The position numbers and the translations under genes were made by a program. This document shows, in pieces, positions 26,501 through 33,630 of a DNA stretch of 50,849 bases. The stretch is from contig NZ_WWJX01000860.1 of NCBI RefSeq assembly GCF_009865215.1, forward strand, positions 1 through 50,849, in the 5' to 3' direction. Numbering within the stretch: the first letter of the stretch is position 1; every line of letters begins with the position of its first letter. The notes beneath the pieces are model-generated. The model was given only the letters and a program-made list of their open reading frames with translations, was not told the DNA's origin and made no database searches. Source of the DNA: Streptomyces sp. SID3343. GTDB lineage: Bacteria; Actinomycetota; Actinomycetes; Streptomycetales; Streptomycetaceae.

Positions 26501-26590
26501 CGCCAGTCGGCGCACGATGTCCGCGCCGAGGCTTCTCGCCGCGCCGGTGACCAGGGCGACCTTGCCGCGCAGGTGGTCGGTGTCGGTCAT
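20507..26590 (-). CDS. Iterative synthase: FabL-like enoyl reductase-KS-CLF-KR-DH
   Basis: 2027 residues. (1) Residues 1-265, SDR domain: VALVTGAARSLG, NNAAGG, then Tyr156-x6-Lys163 (YGPGGVTK), the spacing of enoyl-ACP reductases (FabI, FabL) and not the YxxxK of ketoreductases. (2) About 325-745, ketosynthase with Cys522 (DSACASG), His656 (HGTGT) and His693 (FGHTG). (3) About 770-1110, chain-length-factor-like KS copy with His974 replacing Cys. (4) About 1107-1187, His/Thr/Pro-rich linker. (5) About 1215-1700, KR of the PUFA type (FGGARGIT) with Tyr1598 (VDYCTANEYL). (6) About 1710-2027, double-hotdog DH with HRVNGAYTLPG (His1756) and Asp1932. There is no AT or ACP; these are on the preceding gene, whose stop overlaps its ATG. 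All four fatty-acid-cycle activities are present, so a reduced or partly reduced chain built by iteration is expected. Confidence 0.88.
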   Translation of the reverse strand: MTDTDHLRGKVALVTGAARSLGADIVRRLAGDGAHVIVNYFHSVEQAKLLEAELEQAGHSFEFVRASVAKTGEIDRMFDLVGERHAGLDILINNAAGGAFLPLLEIDDTYWQRAWSTNVMAAYHCSRRAAELMVGRENANIVCLSSVGAHLPIPGYGPGGVTKAAMESLVRYLALELRTRGIRVNAVQLGTVHSDFVDNLDDPAALRSPAEVGELMSRALSTPEAAKLIAHLLHPDSAFVTGQTVVADGGISIGGMQGVRLHSRLADRVGVPARSRPVAPSSTSPEANEPSVDTPEPLVTKPPPTPVAAPDPAPDQAPSTDPEAVAVVGLGLVLPGANSTDEFWDRLREGTLIRSEPSAFDLTHFWAPTREDTDAFYVREAGYVQTFVPDPASITEPDGNVDHPGWPRTNRWLRHCAVRALAGVRRRPTDRCFVATTGIHDQTGLGPQAVVLGDEYRRMVREAVPADQEGDWLAELADHAINAHYAGDGGNPQAYLPASVSRNALRGLIPDDAQHLTLDSACASGLFALDAAVKALRDGSCDVAFAGGTSVIEPIGFTLFCRAQGISMSGDVRPFDQAADGTVIGEGAVMLVLKPYARAVADGDPVLGVVRGSGLAADGRGKGIHAPATRGQESAIARAWADAGVEADDVDWIVAHGTGTPVGDEIELRSLLSRLGPRRRACLVTSNKQVFGHTGVLAGLVSVAHALVAFEREAIPGQCVVTDPHPVLGDGSRLTVPLVDAPWPTDDTRPRVVGVSAFGLGGADAHVVLADRVPQAAPATRRGGADIADTEDLVVVGWNTHLPGLDPADVPAWLTGGGPHPEAGFGLPYPLPSPRQVRIPPLTMRHMDAAHLMTLQALGPLLDRLGEPGHRLRPTTAVVVGSSLPTTHNTRAALRVHAAECATAFDILPDPEQAQRLKEYLAKGMAEAAGVIPGDLNEDDFTGAVSCILSGRAANYYDFRGMGVSVYAHRDSAHTGVDLALRQLRHRACDLALVGAVCLRPISGWDRHLAHVVPKGRSIAEGAAVLAIARRSTAREHELPILGTLSTALTGDDRTAAPAHTLPVLTDAGRTYLSLDAVLKVLAAVVTGTDTVVTPAASGSPPIRFTPPTTPRRTPSHKAAEHTDRPERKHSTRAGAAPKEHTAPQAHSTPNDTTPNAHSTPGHTTPEPHATPDRAEPNAHSEQYLGRRQTIRLVPTASPPAATTPAIPPGTVVITDSPDLAAAAAGPDVAVWAPTPGIGATTHVSPEEAPTALARLAFVPRHVRILTRLPEDDGSPDGDGTDDAETARMEALQDLTFTTVQGVLPALRNGGSLAAALLGAIPDDLPSPSGALIVGLVRSVRAEIRQCGGAALLTDTPDAATALARLARAAAAQVPTHTLACRAGTWLTMAVVDDSTAPTPTTQAQLPPGAVVVAFGGARGITPEIMHALASAVDRPHVYVVGRTPPPEPGETLPAQAEFIIAGRRERPDASVGELRADYEKAQARLEVGRTMRRLADLCGADRVHHRVCDVLDAERTTAVLGEVLDRHGHIDLLVNTVLELRSRALHAKTLDDFRAVRATKATGYRNLKRALAGRPPRTWVNFSTLAALAPAPGDVDYCTANEYLAYASARARRHAPPERHEFAILWSGWLEAGVASSVTMRETLKRNRMDAYIDNALGCAQFLAAVARPPAGGVTFFVRAEERTLLHTRGIAAHGSPDDLPMPAPDVPPPAAPDPGLSTPLLDGVLQRGTNWIVLTKTWDPRTLAEQDGRWMRHHRVNGAYTLPGTFTLEAAAGAAALLCPELVVTGFRDLVCRTSITVGLTGAPRTVAVEARITNRHRDHAEVAVRMTTHRIGRNGHVLRFNDPLCETKVRLARRYPTLDPPPDTSSHVPEPDFAMPVYTPDPPISLTGPFAGTRDYARGPDGNSASYRFDHVTWAPALAGAIVPAILLDAMVHLLLLPPADELPPRFGPMAGLGEVDLGGPGNDCRLGAEHPTIDLHCDFATGVLTAAADGRMLARIASAGAHDPDHHGELVRPFADIRRSTVS

Positions 26591-28050
26591 CGCGCGGCGA
26601 CCCCCGCTCGGGCGCGTACCACTGTCTCCGCGATCCGGCGCAGGGTGGCCAGGGTCAACAGCGAGGTATCCGCCCGCAGATCGGGCAGGTCGAACCGGTC
26701 GGACACCCGCCCGAGCAGGGCCACCTGCTTGAGCGACTCCACCCCCAACTCGGACTCCAGGCCGTCGTCCTCGCCGAGCAAATCCGGCGGGTAACCCAGG
26801 AAGTCACCGTAGAGGACCCGCAATTGGTCCAGTACCGATTCGTAGTCGAGCCCGCTGGGCGTGGATTGGGCACGTGGGGCGACGAGCGGCACGGGTGCCG
26901 GGACCGAAGGCGCCGCAATCGTGCGCACCGGCTCGGCGACGCGGCTCACGCAGGTCACGGCAGGCGTCGGCGCCGGCACCACGGCAGAGCGCGGCGGAGG
27001 CGAGGCGGGGACGGTGACCGCCGCGGCGGTCGCAGGCACACTCGCGTGAGCGGTGCGGCCGATGGCCGAAGGCGCGGATGCCGACACCCGCTCGCGGAAC
27101 AGCCCACCCTGCGACGGGCCGGCGGCCAACACCCGTACCGCCTCGAACGGATCGTCCTCGCTCAGCGGAACCACACACCGCACACCCGGAACCGACGCCT
27201 CGACGAACTTGGTGACGACCGGCCACTCGCCACATTCCACGAAGGCGTCGACACCCCCCGCGTGCAGGTCACGGATCGTCTGCAACATCCGCACTCGGGC
27301 GGTGAGCGCGCCCGCGACCAGGTCGACCGGGTCGTCGTCGCCGACGTCGCGACCCAGCCACGGAGAGCACACTCGCCAACGACCGGTGCCGTACGGTACC
27401 CGCGGCGCGCTCGCCCGCAGATCGCGCGCGGCGTGCACCATCGCCGGGGTGTGCGTCGGATGCGGGACATCCAGCCGCAGACTCGGCCAACCCAGGGTGT
27501 CCGCCACCCGTTCCACGAACTCGATCAACGGCTCGGGGCCGCTGAGCACACTCTGCCGGGGAGCGTTCTCGCAGGCGAGTACCAGGTGGGGGTGGTCGAG
27601 CAACCCGGCGAGCGCCTGGGCTCGGCGGCCGTCGACGCCGACCGCGAGCATCTTGCCGCCCCAGCCCTGTCGGGTCAGCGCCTGGGATCGGGCCACGGCC
27701 AGGCGCGCGGCGTCCTCCACGGCCAGGTGCCCGGCGGCGGCCAGGGCCCACAATTCCCCGATGCTCTGTCCGACGATCGCGATGGGCCGGACCCCCTCGG
27801 CGACCAGCATGTGGTGCGTCGCGAGGCTGACCGCGTAGATCTCCAGATACTGCACCTCGGGACCGCGGCGGTCACTCGTCCCGTTGTCCTCGATCAGCCG
27901 GGGACTGATCTCGGGCAAACCCATGTCCCGGGCCGCCTTGTCGATGCGGGACAACGATTCGCGTACCGTCTCGTAGCGCTGGTGGAGTTCGCTCAGGATG
28001 CCTGCGCGCGGGGCAGGCACCGTACCGGGCATGACGAAGACAGAATCCAT
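26587..28050 (-). CDS. Acyltransferase-ACP didomain protein, partner of the iterative synthase
   Basis: 487 residues from ATG 28050 (an alternative ATG lies at 28068). Residues about 1-330 are a malonyl-transferase-like AT: nucleophile motif VGQSIGELWAL with Ser96, in which Gln replaces the usual His of GHSxG, and a catalytic His in VPHPTHTPAM. An Ala/Pro/Val-rich linker follows. Residues about 405-487 are one ACP with ELGVESLKQVALLGR and Ser439, Glu replacing the common Asp; this resembles ACPs of PUFA-type synthases, although those usually have several in tandem. It is translationally coupled to the synthase (ATGA) and would load extender units and carry the growing chain. Extender specificity cannot be told from the motifs. 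Confidence 0.85.
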   Translation of the reverse strand: MDSVFVMPGTVPAPRAGILSELHQRYETVRESLSRIDKAARDMGLPEISPRLIEDNGTSDRRGPEVQYLEIYAVSLATHHMLVAEGVRPIAIVGQSIGELWALAAAGHLAVEDAARLAVARSQALTRQGWGGKMLAVGVDGRRAQALAGLLDHPHLVLACENAPRQSVLSGPEPLIEFVERVADTLGWPSLRLDVPHPTHTPAMVHAARDLRASAPRVPYGTGRWRVCSPWLGRDVGDDDPVDLVAGALTARVRMLQTIRDLHAGGVDAFVECGEWPVVTKFVEASVPGVRCVVPLSEDDPFEAVRVLAAGPSQGGLFRERVSASAPSAIGRTAHASVPATAAAVTVPASPPPRSAVVPAPTPAVTCVSRVAEPVRTIAAPSVPAPVPLVAPRAQSTPSGLDYESVLDQLRVLYGDFLGYPPDLLGEDDGLESELGVESLKQVALLGRVSDRFDLPDLRADTSLLTLATLRRIAETVVRARAGVAAR

Positions 28051-28458
28051 CACGTGCGTCACCCTCATTTCCGTCCCGACGGCCGACGGCTTCACCGGCG
28101 GCCGGAGTCCTGAAACGCCACGTCGGTGCGACGAAGTCGACGGCACGCGGACATTCGTCGTGCGATACCCGGGCGGCAGGGCCGCCGAATCGCGATCGGG
28201 TACGCGGCGCCGTTGTCCCGAACTCCTTGTCGCCACCGGGAATGGGTTGCCATCCCCATGCCGCACATCAGTCTCGGGTTCGCCGTCGGAAGGTGACCAG
28301 ACCATCCTGTGCTCATCCGCTGCTCGGTTCTGCTCACCGCGAGCCCGCCCGACTCGACCGCCACTGCGGCGGGTCGGACGGACGGACCGGCCGAGGAGGC
28401 CGGGACACCGGCCAGGACGGCGTTGTCACGGCACCTGCGAGCCGCGTCCGCACCGAGG
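28051..28458. other. Leader region of the long synthase operon
   Basis: About 400 bases between the ATPase regulator gene and the AT-ACP gene on the same strand, with no supported gene. The promoter of the 15-kb operon must be here. A convincing -10/-35 pair, direct-repeat SARP site or terminator was not found by eye. Confidence 0.3.
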
Positions 28459-30516
28459 TCAGGACCGGGCGATGACAGGAGCGACAGGGGACATGCTCCG
28501 CATCGCCTGATGCCACAGAAGTTCGCTGACGTACCGAATGCCGAGCGTGAGGTGTCTGCGGTAGGTGCTGAACGGCAACTCCACGCGTCTGGCCGCCGCC
28601 TCCTGGGTCGGGGCGCCGTCCACGAACGTCACGGTCAGGGCCCGGTGCGCCTTCACACTCCTCGGGTCGCCGCCGAGCGTGTCGATCGCTCGCTCGAGTG
28701 CGTCCCGGAGGGAGCCGCTCGCGTCGGTGAGCAACCCGCTGCGCGACAGGGGGTTACGGGCCAGGGCATCGGGCCGATGCCAGCACCGCAACGCCTCGCG
28801 GACGGCCTCGTCGAACTCGGGCCGCGCCATGACGGCCGCCCTGTGCGCGCAGGAGGCCGACTCCGCCGTCGGGCGCAGGTTCCGGGGTGGTCCGGTGTGG
28901 TCGAGGATGCATTCCAGCGGTTCGGCCCGCCAGTCGTGTCCGAAGACCCGGTGGGTGTGGCGTCCGACGACCACGTCCGTTCCCGTCGGGTGGAAGGGGC
29001 CGTGAGCCGCGGCCGATCTCCGAAGGTCGGGGTCGGCCGAGGCGACGAACGACCAGGCCGCCCCCCGCACGAGCAGCACTTGCGCCGCGATCCGCAGCAC
29101 CATCGAGTCCATGACGGGAGAGGGCCAAGGGTGTGGCCGTGACGAGACCATGAATCGTGCGATCCCCACGTGCTCCCCCGGCCGAAGGCCGCCCGCTGCC
29201 TGGACGTGACTCCACACCGCCGCCGCGACCGGGTCCGCACGCAACTCCTGCTCGTCCGGATCCCGGAGCGTCAACCACGCGGAGAATCCCACCGGTTCCC
29301 CCGTCTCGGGGCGCCGGTACACGCGAAACGCCTCCGGTTGCCGGGCCAGCCAGAGCCGTACGATCGTGGCCGAACGGGGCCCTTCCGCCCGCTCCGCCAT
29401 CCGCGCGATTGCCGTGTGGTCCGGTGGTCGCAGTTCCTCTTCGTGGACCTCACCCCGGTTTCGCCACGTGACCAGGTCGCCCAGGAAGCCGCCGCCCCGG
29501 TACAGGTACATGATCGGAGCGACGGCGTCGGTGTGGTCCACGCCGCGTGCCTCGACGGCGCGCTTGAGCAGGTGATCACGGATCCGGCCGTGCATGGCGG
29601 CGTAGCACTGCGGATCACGCCAGCGCAGATCCGCGTCCACGGCGTTGCGCACGACGTCGTGCGGGGCCAAGCCTTCCGTCCCGGCCTCCACGGACGGCAG
29701 CCGACGAAGCCAGGCGAACAGAGCCCCCGCGTCCTCGCCCGGGAGCGCGGCCCTGAGCAACTCCTCCGTCGTGGCCCGTGCGTGGGAGCAGACCTCCAAG
29801 GCATGCCGATGAGCCGCGGACGGCAGGTCGCCGACCAAGTGCTCCACGAGCTTGGAGTACACCTCCTGCGCCGGGAGTTCGCCTGCGGACGGGGCGACCT
29901 GGAGGGCGACCTCGGCGGTGAGGGCGAGCGCCAGCGGATGTCCGCCGGCGAACGCGAGCAACGGTTCGTGCGGCACGCCACGCGACTCCAACAGCGCTGC
30001 GGCGTCCTCGGGCGACAGGTCTTCGAGCCGCACCACGCGCACCACTTCGGCCCAACCCGGGTCGGTCTCCCACACCGGCGCGGGTGCCCGGCGCCCGGCG
30101 AAGACGGTCAGCGCTCCGACCGGCAACCGGGGCAGGAAGTGGTCCCGCAACCAGCACTCCAAAACCTGACAGCGCTCGAAGTCGTCGACCAACAGCACCG
30201 CGTTGTCGTGGGTGAACATCTCCGCCGCGGCGAGCTCGAACGCCGCGGGCGACGAGCCGACGCGCCCGCCGATCTCGATCACGGCCCGCCCGGCCGAACG
30301 TGCGTCCACGGCGAACTGCCGTAACAGGGACGACTTGCCGACGCCCGCGAGCCCATGGACCAACAGGACGGCCAACGAACCCGCCTCGCCTGCGAGGGCG
30401 CGTCGAAACAGCGCCAACTCCCGTGCCCTCCCGACGAAGGCGCGGTTGCGGGCTGCCTCGAGATGTCGAGCGAGGCTGGGGAACGAGTGGCCGTCGGCGG
30501 CCGGCGTGCACTGCAA
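28459..30516 (-). CDS. AAA/NTPase regulator-like protein, TTA codon
   Basis: 685 residues. After a 30-residue lead the protein reads RAFVGRARELALFRRAL and Walker A HGLAGVGKSSLL (Lys61), Walker B AVLLVDDFER, then a helical, repeat-like region. The C-terminal 90 residues (VKAHRALTVTFVDG, then FSTYRRHLTLGIRYVSELLW) look like a winged or HTH-type domain but not a classical LuxR HTH. The architecture is that of STAND/LAL-like ATPase regulators. I choose a TTG start at 30516 because AGGAG lies seven bases upstream; the frame extends to 30567. The second Leu after the P-loop (residue 65) is a TTA codon at 30324-30322, so translation depends on bldA. Being directly upstream of the synthase operon, it is a likely regulator of it. 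Confidence 0.7.
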   Translation of the reverse strand: MQCTPAADGHSFPSLARHLEAARNRAFVGRARELALFRRALAGEAGSLAVLLVHGLAGVGKSSLLRQFAVDARSAGRAVIEIGGRVGSSPAAFELAAAEMFTHDNAVLLVDDFERCQVLECWLRDHFLPRLPVGALTVFAGRRAPAPVWETDPGWAEVVRVVRLEDLSPEDAAALLESRGVPHEPLLAFAGGHPLALALTAEVALQVAPSAGELPAQEVYSKLVEHLVGDLPSAAHRHALEVCSHARATTEELLRAALPGEDAGALFAWLRRLPSVEAGTEGLAPHDVVRNAVDADLRWRDPQCYAAMHGRIRDHLLKRAVEARGVDHTDAVAPIMYLYRGGGFLGDLVTWRNRGEVHEEELRPPDHTAIARMAERAEGPRSATIVRLWLARQPEAFRVYRRPETGEPVGFSAWLTLRDPDEQELRADPVAAAVWSHVQAAGGLRPGEHVGIARFMVSSRPHPWPSPVMDSMVLRIAAQVLLVRGAAWSFVASADPDLRRSAAAHGPFHPTGTDVVVGRHTHRVFGHDWRAEPLECILDHTGPPRNLRPTAESASCAHRAAVMARPEFDEAVREALRCWHRPDALARNPLSRSGLLTDASGSLRDALERAIDTLGGDPRSVKAHRALTVTFVDGAPTQEAAARRVELPFSTYRRHLTLGIRYVSELLWHQAMRSMSPVAPVIARS

Positions 30517-31222
30517 TGTGGGACTCCTGTGTGCTGAGGGGCAATGCGCAGACCGGATGCGCCCCAAGGCGGCAAGGCGCCCCTGTGGACCCCGGAATGC
30601 CCCGGACGTTCGTCAATGCCGGAAGGGCGGTCGTGGTCGGCCGGCGCCGACGAGCGGAGCCCGCGTCCAAAGGCGAACTCGACGATTCCCCTCACAACTC
30701 ACAGTACCTCTGCTCTCGCAGATGGTCACCGGCTCACGATCGCACCCCGGCGCGCACGCCGGGCACGCGTGTGCGGCTCGGGTCGCTCGAACCGACCCAC
30801 ACAGGAGACGATTTGCCGGAGGAGGCGCGATCGACCCGGCGGGCACGAGTCGGTGGCCCGGCGCGTGGTACGCGGTGCCGGTGGGCGGCGCCTCGGTGGC
30901 GCCCCGCAACTTCGCGTCGTCGCCATTTCGACAGGCGAGCCGAGCGTGGCACCCGGACTTGATGAACCGTCTCGGGCGGCGGGCGATCCTGGCGGGCAAC
31001 CGCCGGGCGTCTCACGCACGTACGTCGTCGCCGTTGCGGAACCGGCAGCGGCGGCCCGTCACCTCACGCCGAAGCGGCGGAGTGCCGGAGCCGGGAGCTG
31101 CGCAACGGCGGAGCCCCGGAGCACCGGAACGCGCGGTCCGGTCGGACCACGTGAACCGGCGCTCCGGGGCTCCGGCGAAGGCGGCGCTCCGGCGAAGCGG
31201 CGAACAGCCGATCACCCAAAGG
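30517..31222. other. Long intergenic region
   Basis: About 700 bases between two minus-strand genes. It holds the promoter of the ATPase regulator and, at 31110-31173, a large palindrome. Several overlapping open frames exist but all have shadow-type Arg/Gly/Pro composition and no ribosome binding sites, so I see no gene. Confidence 0.4.
31110..31173. terminator. 64-bp nested palindrome, probable terminator
   Basis: Outer arms GGAGCCCCGGAGCACCGG (31110-31127) and CCGGCGCTCCGGGGCTCC (31156-31173) are complementary at 17 of 18 positions. Inside, GGTCCG (31135-31140) and CGGACC (31143-31148) share the same centre. It lies 50 bases beyond the stop of the DUF5988-like gene on the minus strand, the place for an intrinsic terminator, although no U-tract follows. 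A protein-binding or hairpin role at the DNA level is also possible. Confidence 0.5.
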
Positions 31223-31459
31223 CTATTCGGCGATCCTCGTGGAGTAGCTCCACCGGAAGAGCGGCAGGATCGCGCCCTCCAGGTCCAACATGTCGCCGGT
31301 GTACTCGTAGTGTTCACGGCCGTTTCGAAAAGCTACGGATACCTTTTCCGGTATGCCGGGCCCAGTCACCACGAGCACCGCCGGCACTTCGGGAAACCCG
31401 CCTGTAAGAGCCACCCGCAGCTCGTTGTCCGGATGTGCGGGAATGATGCCACTGTTCAT
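31223..31459 (-). CDS. DUF5988-like small protein
   Basis: 78 residues from ATG 31459, preceded by GAGGTGG. The middle reads VRVALTGG-like (actual ELRVALTGGFPEVP) and the end is LPLFRWSYSTRIAE, a signature I associate with DUF5988, a small actinobacterial family often found inside biosynthetic clusters and of unknown function. No membrane segment or signal peptide is seen. It follows the exporter gene on the same strand after 413 bases, so it probably has its own promoter. Family assignment is from memory of the C-terminal motif. Confidence 0.6.
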   Translation of the reverse strand: MNSGIIPAHPDNELRVALTGGFPEVPAVLVVTGPGIPEKVSVAFRNGREHYEYTGDMLDLEGAILPLFRWSYSTRIAE

Positions 31460-31872
31460 GGTCCACCTCGCATCATGCGTCACCACGCAAGGGGTCGGCC
31501 CGGTCGCGGCCACTCCCGGAGTGCGTTGCCATACAACGGGATGGACGGGGAGCCGATCGTCCTGCAAGGAAAACAACACGCAGGGTGTCGAGCACAGGGC
31601 GTACGAACGCACGGCAGGCGCATGGACGGCCGGAGAGGGGCGCGACAGCTGTCGACTACCGCTTCCCCGCGCTCTTCGTGCCCGAAAGACCAGCGCGCAC
31701 GTCGCGAGCGCCGGCGTACGACCGAAGGTTGTCGCGTGGCTCGACCGGCGCAGGCGCGTTGGTCGGTGCATGCGGGCGTCTCGTGTGGCGACAAGGGATC
31801 ACGGGCTGTACGGGCAGTCCGTCAGGGTGGCGGAGACCGCGAACGGGGTCACCCGTACCACCACGACCGGGG
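31460..31872. other. Intergenic region between exporter and DUF5988-like gene
   Basis: About 410 bases with no supported gene. It should contain the terminator of the exporter gene and the promoter of the small DUF5988-like gene. A run GGAAAACAACA near 31568-31580 is the most AT-rich part, but no clear promoter pair was found. Confidence 0.3.
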
Positions 31873-33351
31873 TCAGTCCTCGGTCGGCTGCTCGGCACGT
31901 GGTGCCGGGGCGTTCACCGCGACGGCGACGACCAGCGCGCCCACCAGCGCGATGCCCGCACTCCATTGGGACGCCACCACGAAACCGTGCACCTTCGCGC
32001 CGACCTCGGCCGCCGGATCGTTCGGCCGCGCGGCCAGGTACGTCGCCGCCGCACTGATCGAGATCGTGTTGAGCAGCGCCGCACCCACCGAACCACCCAC
32101 CTGCTGCATGGTGTTCACGATCGCCGCCACCACGCCGGCGTCCCGCGGCTCGCCGGCCGACATCACCGTACCGACCACCGGTACCGTCAGGACACCGACG
32201 CCCAACCCCATCAGGGCCAGCGGGGGAAGGACGTCCGGCAGGTATGACGAGTGCGGCGTCAACCGGCCGATCAGCAACAGGGCCACCGCGTACAGCAGCA
32301 GACCGGCCGCCATCATCAGTCCCGGTCGCATCCTCGGCGTCAGCCGGCGGCCCACCTGGGTGGACGAGAGCACGGCGGTGCCCACGAAGGCGACGAACGC
32401 CAACCCCGCCTGCAGCGGCGAGTAACCCGACACCGTCTGCAACTGGTAGGTCATCCCCAGCATCATGCCGAACGTGCAGAACGCCGAGATCATCATCGCC
32501 AGGAACGACCCCGCGCCGACCCGGTTCTTCGCCACTCGCAACGGCACCAGCGGGTCGGCCGCGCGGGACTGGCGCCACCCGAACGCGGCAAGCAGCAACA
32601 CCCCGGCGACGAGCGCGCCGACGGTGCGACCCGAGGCCCAGCCGTAATCGCTCGCCACGCCCAAGCCGTAGATGACGCCGACCAGGCCGAGCGTGACCAG
32701 CGCCGCCCCGGGCAGATCCGGGTTCACGCCCGGATGCCGCGGCAGGTTCGGCACATACCGAAAGGTGCCCAGCACCACGACCGCGGCGATCGGGATGTTG
32801 ACGAACATGCACCACCGCCAGTCGAGGTAGTCGGTGAGCAGGCCGCCGACGACCAGCCCGAGTGCACCACCGGACATCGCGGTCGCCGCGTACACCCCAA
32901 CCGCCCTGGTTCGTTGACGCGGCTCGGTGAACGTCGAGGTGATCAGCGCGAGCGTGGAAGGTGCGATCAGCGCGGCGAACACGCCTTGCAACCCGCGCGA
33001 GCCGACGAGCATCACCGCGTTCTGCGCGGCCCCGCAGAGCACCGAGGACAACGCGAAGCCGATCACGCCGATCACCAACGCGCGCTTGCGCCCGATCAGA
33101 TCGCCGATCCTGCCGCCCAGCAGCAACAAGCCGCCGAAGGCCAGTGTGTAGGCCGTGACCGCCCAGGCCCGATCGGCGTCGCTCAGCCCGACGTCGGGTT
33201 GAATCGACGGCAACGCGACGGACACGATCGTCGAGTCGAGGGTGATCATCAGCTGCGCCGTGACAAGCGGCACGATCGCCATCGCGGGCCTGCCCCGGCG
33301 CGCCGCGGCGGCGTCCGAGACCTGGTCGGTGTCGCGAATCATCTCGGTCAT
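31873..33351 (-). CDS. MFS drug exporter, DHA2 (EmrB/QacA) family, 14 membrane segments
   Basis: 492 residues of an integral membrane H+-antiporter. After a 22-residue cytoplasmic lead come repeated hydrophobic helices with the family signatures LDSTIVSVALPSI (motif D1 region, first helix) and GGRIGDLIGRKRAL (motif A), plus GGALGLVVGGLLTDYLDWRW (motif C region). Length and helix number fit the 14-TMS DHA2 branch that exports drugs and self-made antibiotics. ATG 33351 has GAGGAAAC upstream; the longer open frame upstream is not coding-like. It is divergent from the modular PKS gene, with a 694-base shared control region, so it is the likely exporter or self-resistance gene of the product. Confidence 0.88.
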   Translation of the reverse strand: MTEMIRDTDQVSDAAAARRGRPAMAIVPLVTAQLMITLDSTIVSVALPSIQPDVGLSDADRAWAVTAYTLAFGGLLLLGGRIGDLIGRKRALVIGVIGFALSSVLCGAAQNAVMLVGSRGLQGVFAALIAPSTLALITSTFTEPRQRTRAVGVYAATAMSGGALGLVVGGLLTDYLDWRWCMFVNIPIAAVVVLGTFRYVPNLPRHPGVNPDLPGAALVTLGLVGVIYGLGVASDYGWASGRTVGALVAGVLLLAAFGWRQSRAADPLVPLRVAKNRVGAGSFLAMMISAFCTFGMMLGMTYQLQTVSGYSPLQAGLAFVAFVGTAVLSSTQVGRRLTPRMRPGLMMAAGLLLYAVALLLIGRLTPHSSYLPDVLPPLALMGLGVGVLTVPVVGTVMSAGEPRDAGVVAAIVNTMQQVGGSVGAALLNTISISAAATYLAARPNDPAAEVGAKVHGFVVASQWSAGIALVGALVVAVAVNAPAPRAEQPTED

Positions 33352-33432
33352 CCCGGTTTCCTCGCAAGCCTGGAGGCCCCGGCTCCACCACACACCGCGG
33401 AGCCGGGCCGTATAACGGGCTGGGAATTCGAA

Positions 33433-33461
33433 GGTATCCGGCGACTCCTCGGTATCCGCAA
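33433..33461 (-). promoter_or_regulatory. Possible exporter promoter
   Basis: On the minus strand, TTGCGG (33461-33456) and GATACC (33438-33433) are 17 bases apart. The heptamer GGATACC occurs twice, overlapping the spacer start and the -10, with an 18-base period, which could be a repressor site. It is about 85 bases upstream of the exporter ATG. Confidence 0.35.
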
Positions 33462-33572
33462 CGATAGTGCGAGCCCCCAACCCGGTCCCCCTCCCGCGAC
33501 ATCGACGGCGCCGACAGGCGGACGCCCGACGGGCCGCCTCCCGCCGCGCTGCGAAGGAAACCTCGTCGACGT

Positions 33573-33630
33573 CGCGTCGGGTGAGGAGGCCCGCAATCCG
33601 CGTCGGGTGAGGAGACCCGCAATCCGCGTC
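33573..33630. repeat. 26-bp direct repeat, 2.2 copies
   Basis: A 26-base unit beginning CGCGTCGGGTGAGGAG starts at 33573 and again at 33599, with one substitution (G/A at unit position 17), and the first six bases recur at 33625. The tandem copies lie in the divergent region between exporter and PKS, where they may be a regulator-binding array or a simple duplication. Confidence 0.6.

Noticed and set aside
20507..26590. Enediyne PKS (PKSE)
   Set aside because: PKSE has KS-AT-ACP-KR-DH-PPTase in one protein; this protein has no AT, ACP or PPTase but has a CLF and an N-terminal enoyl-reductase-like SDR. No enediyne accessory genes are present.
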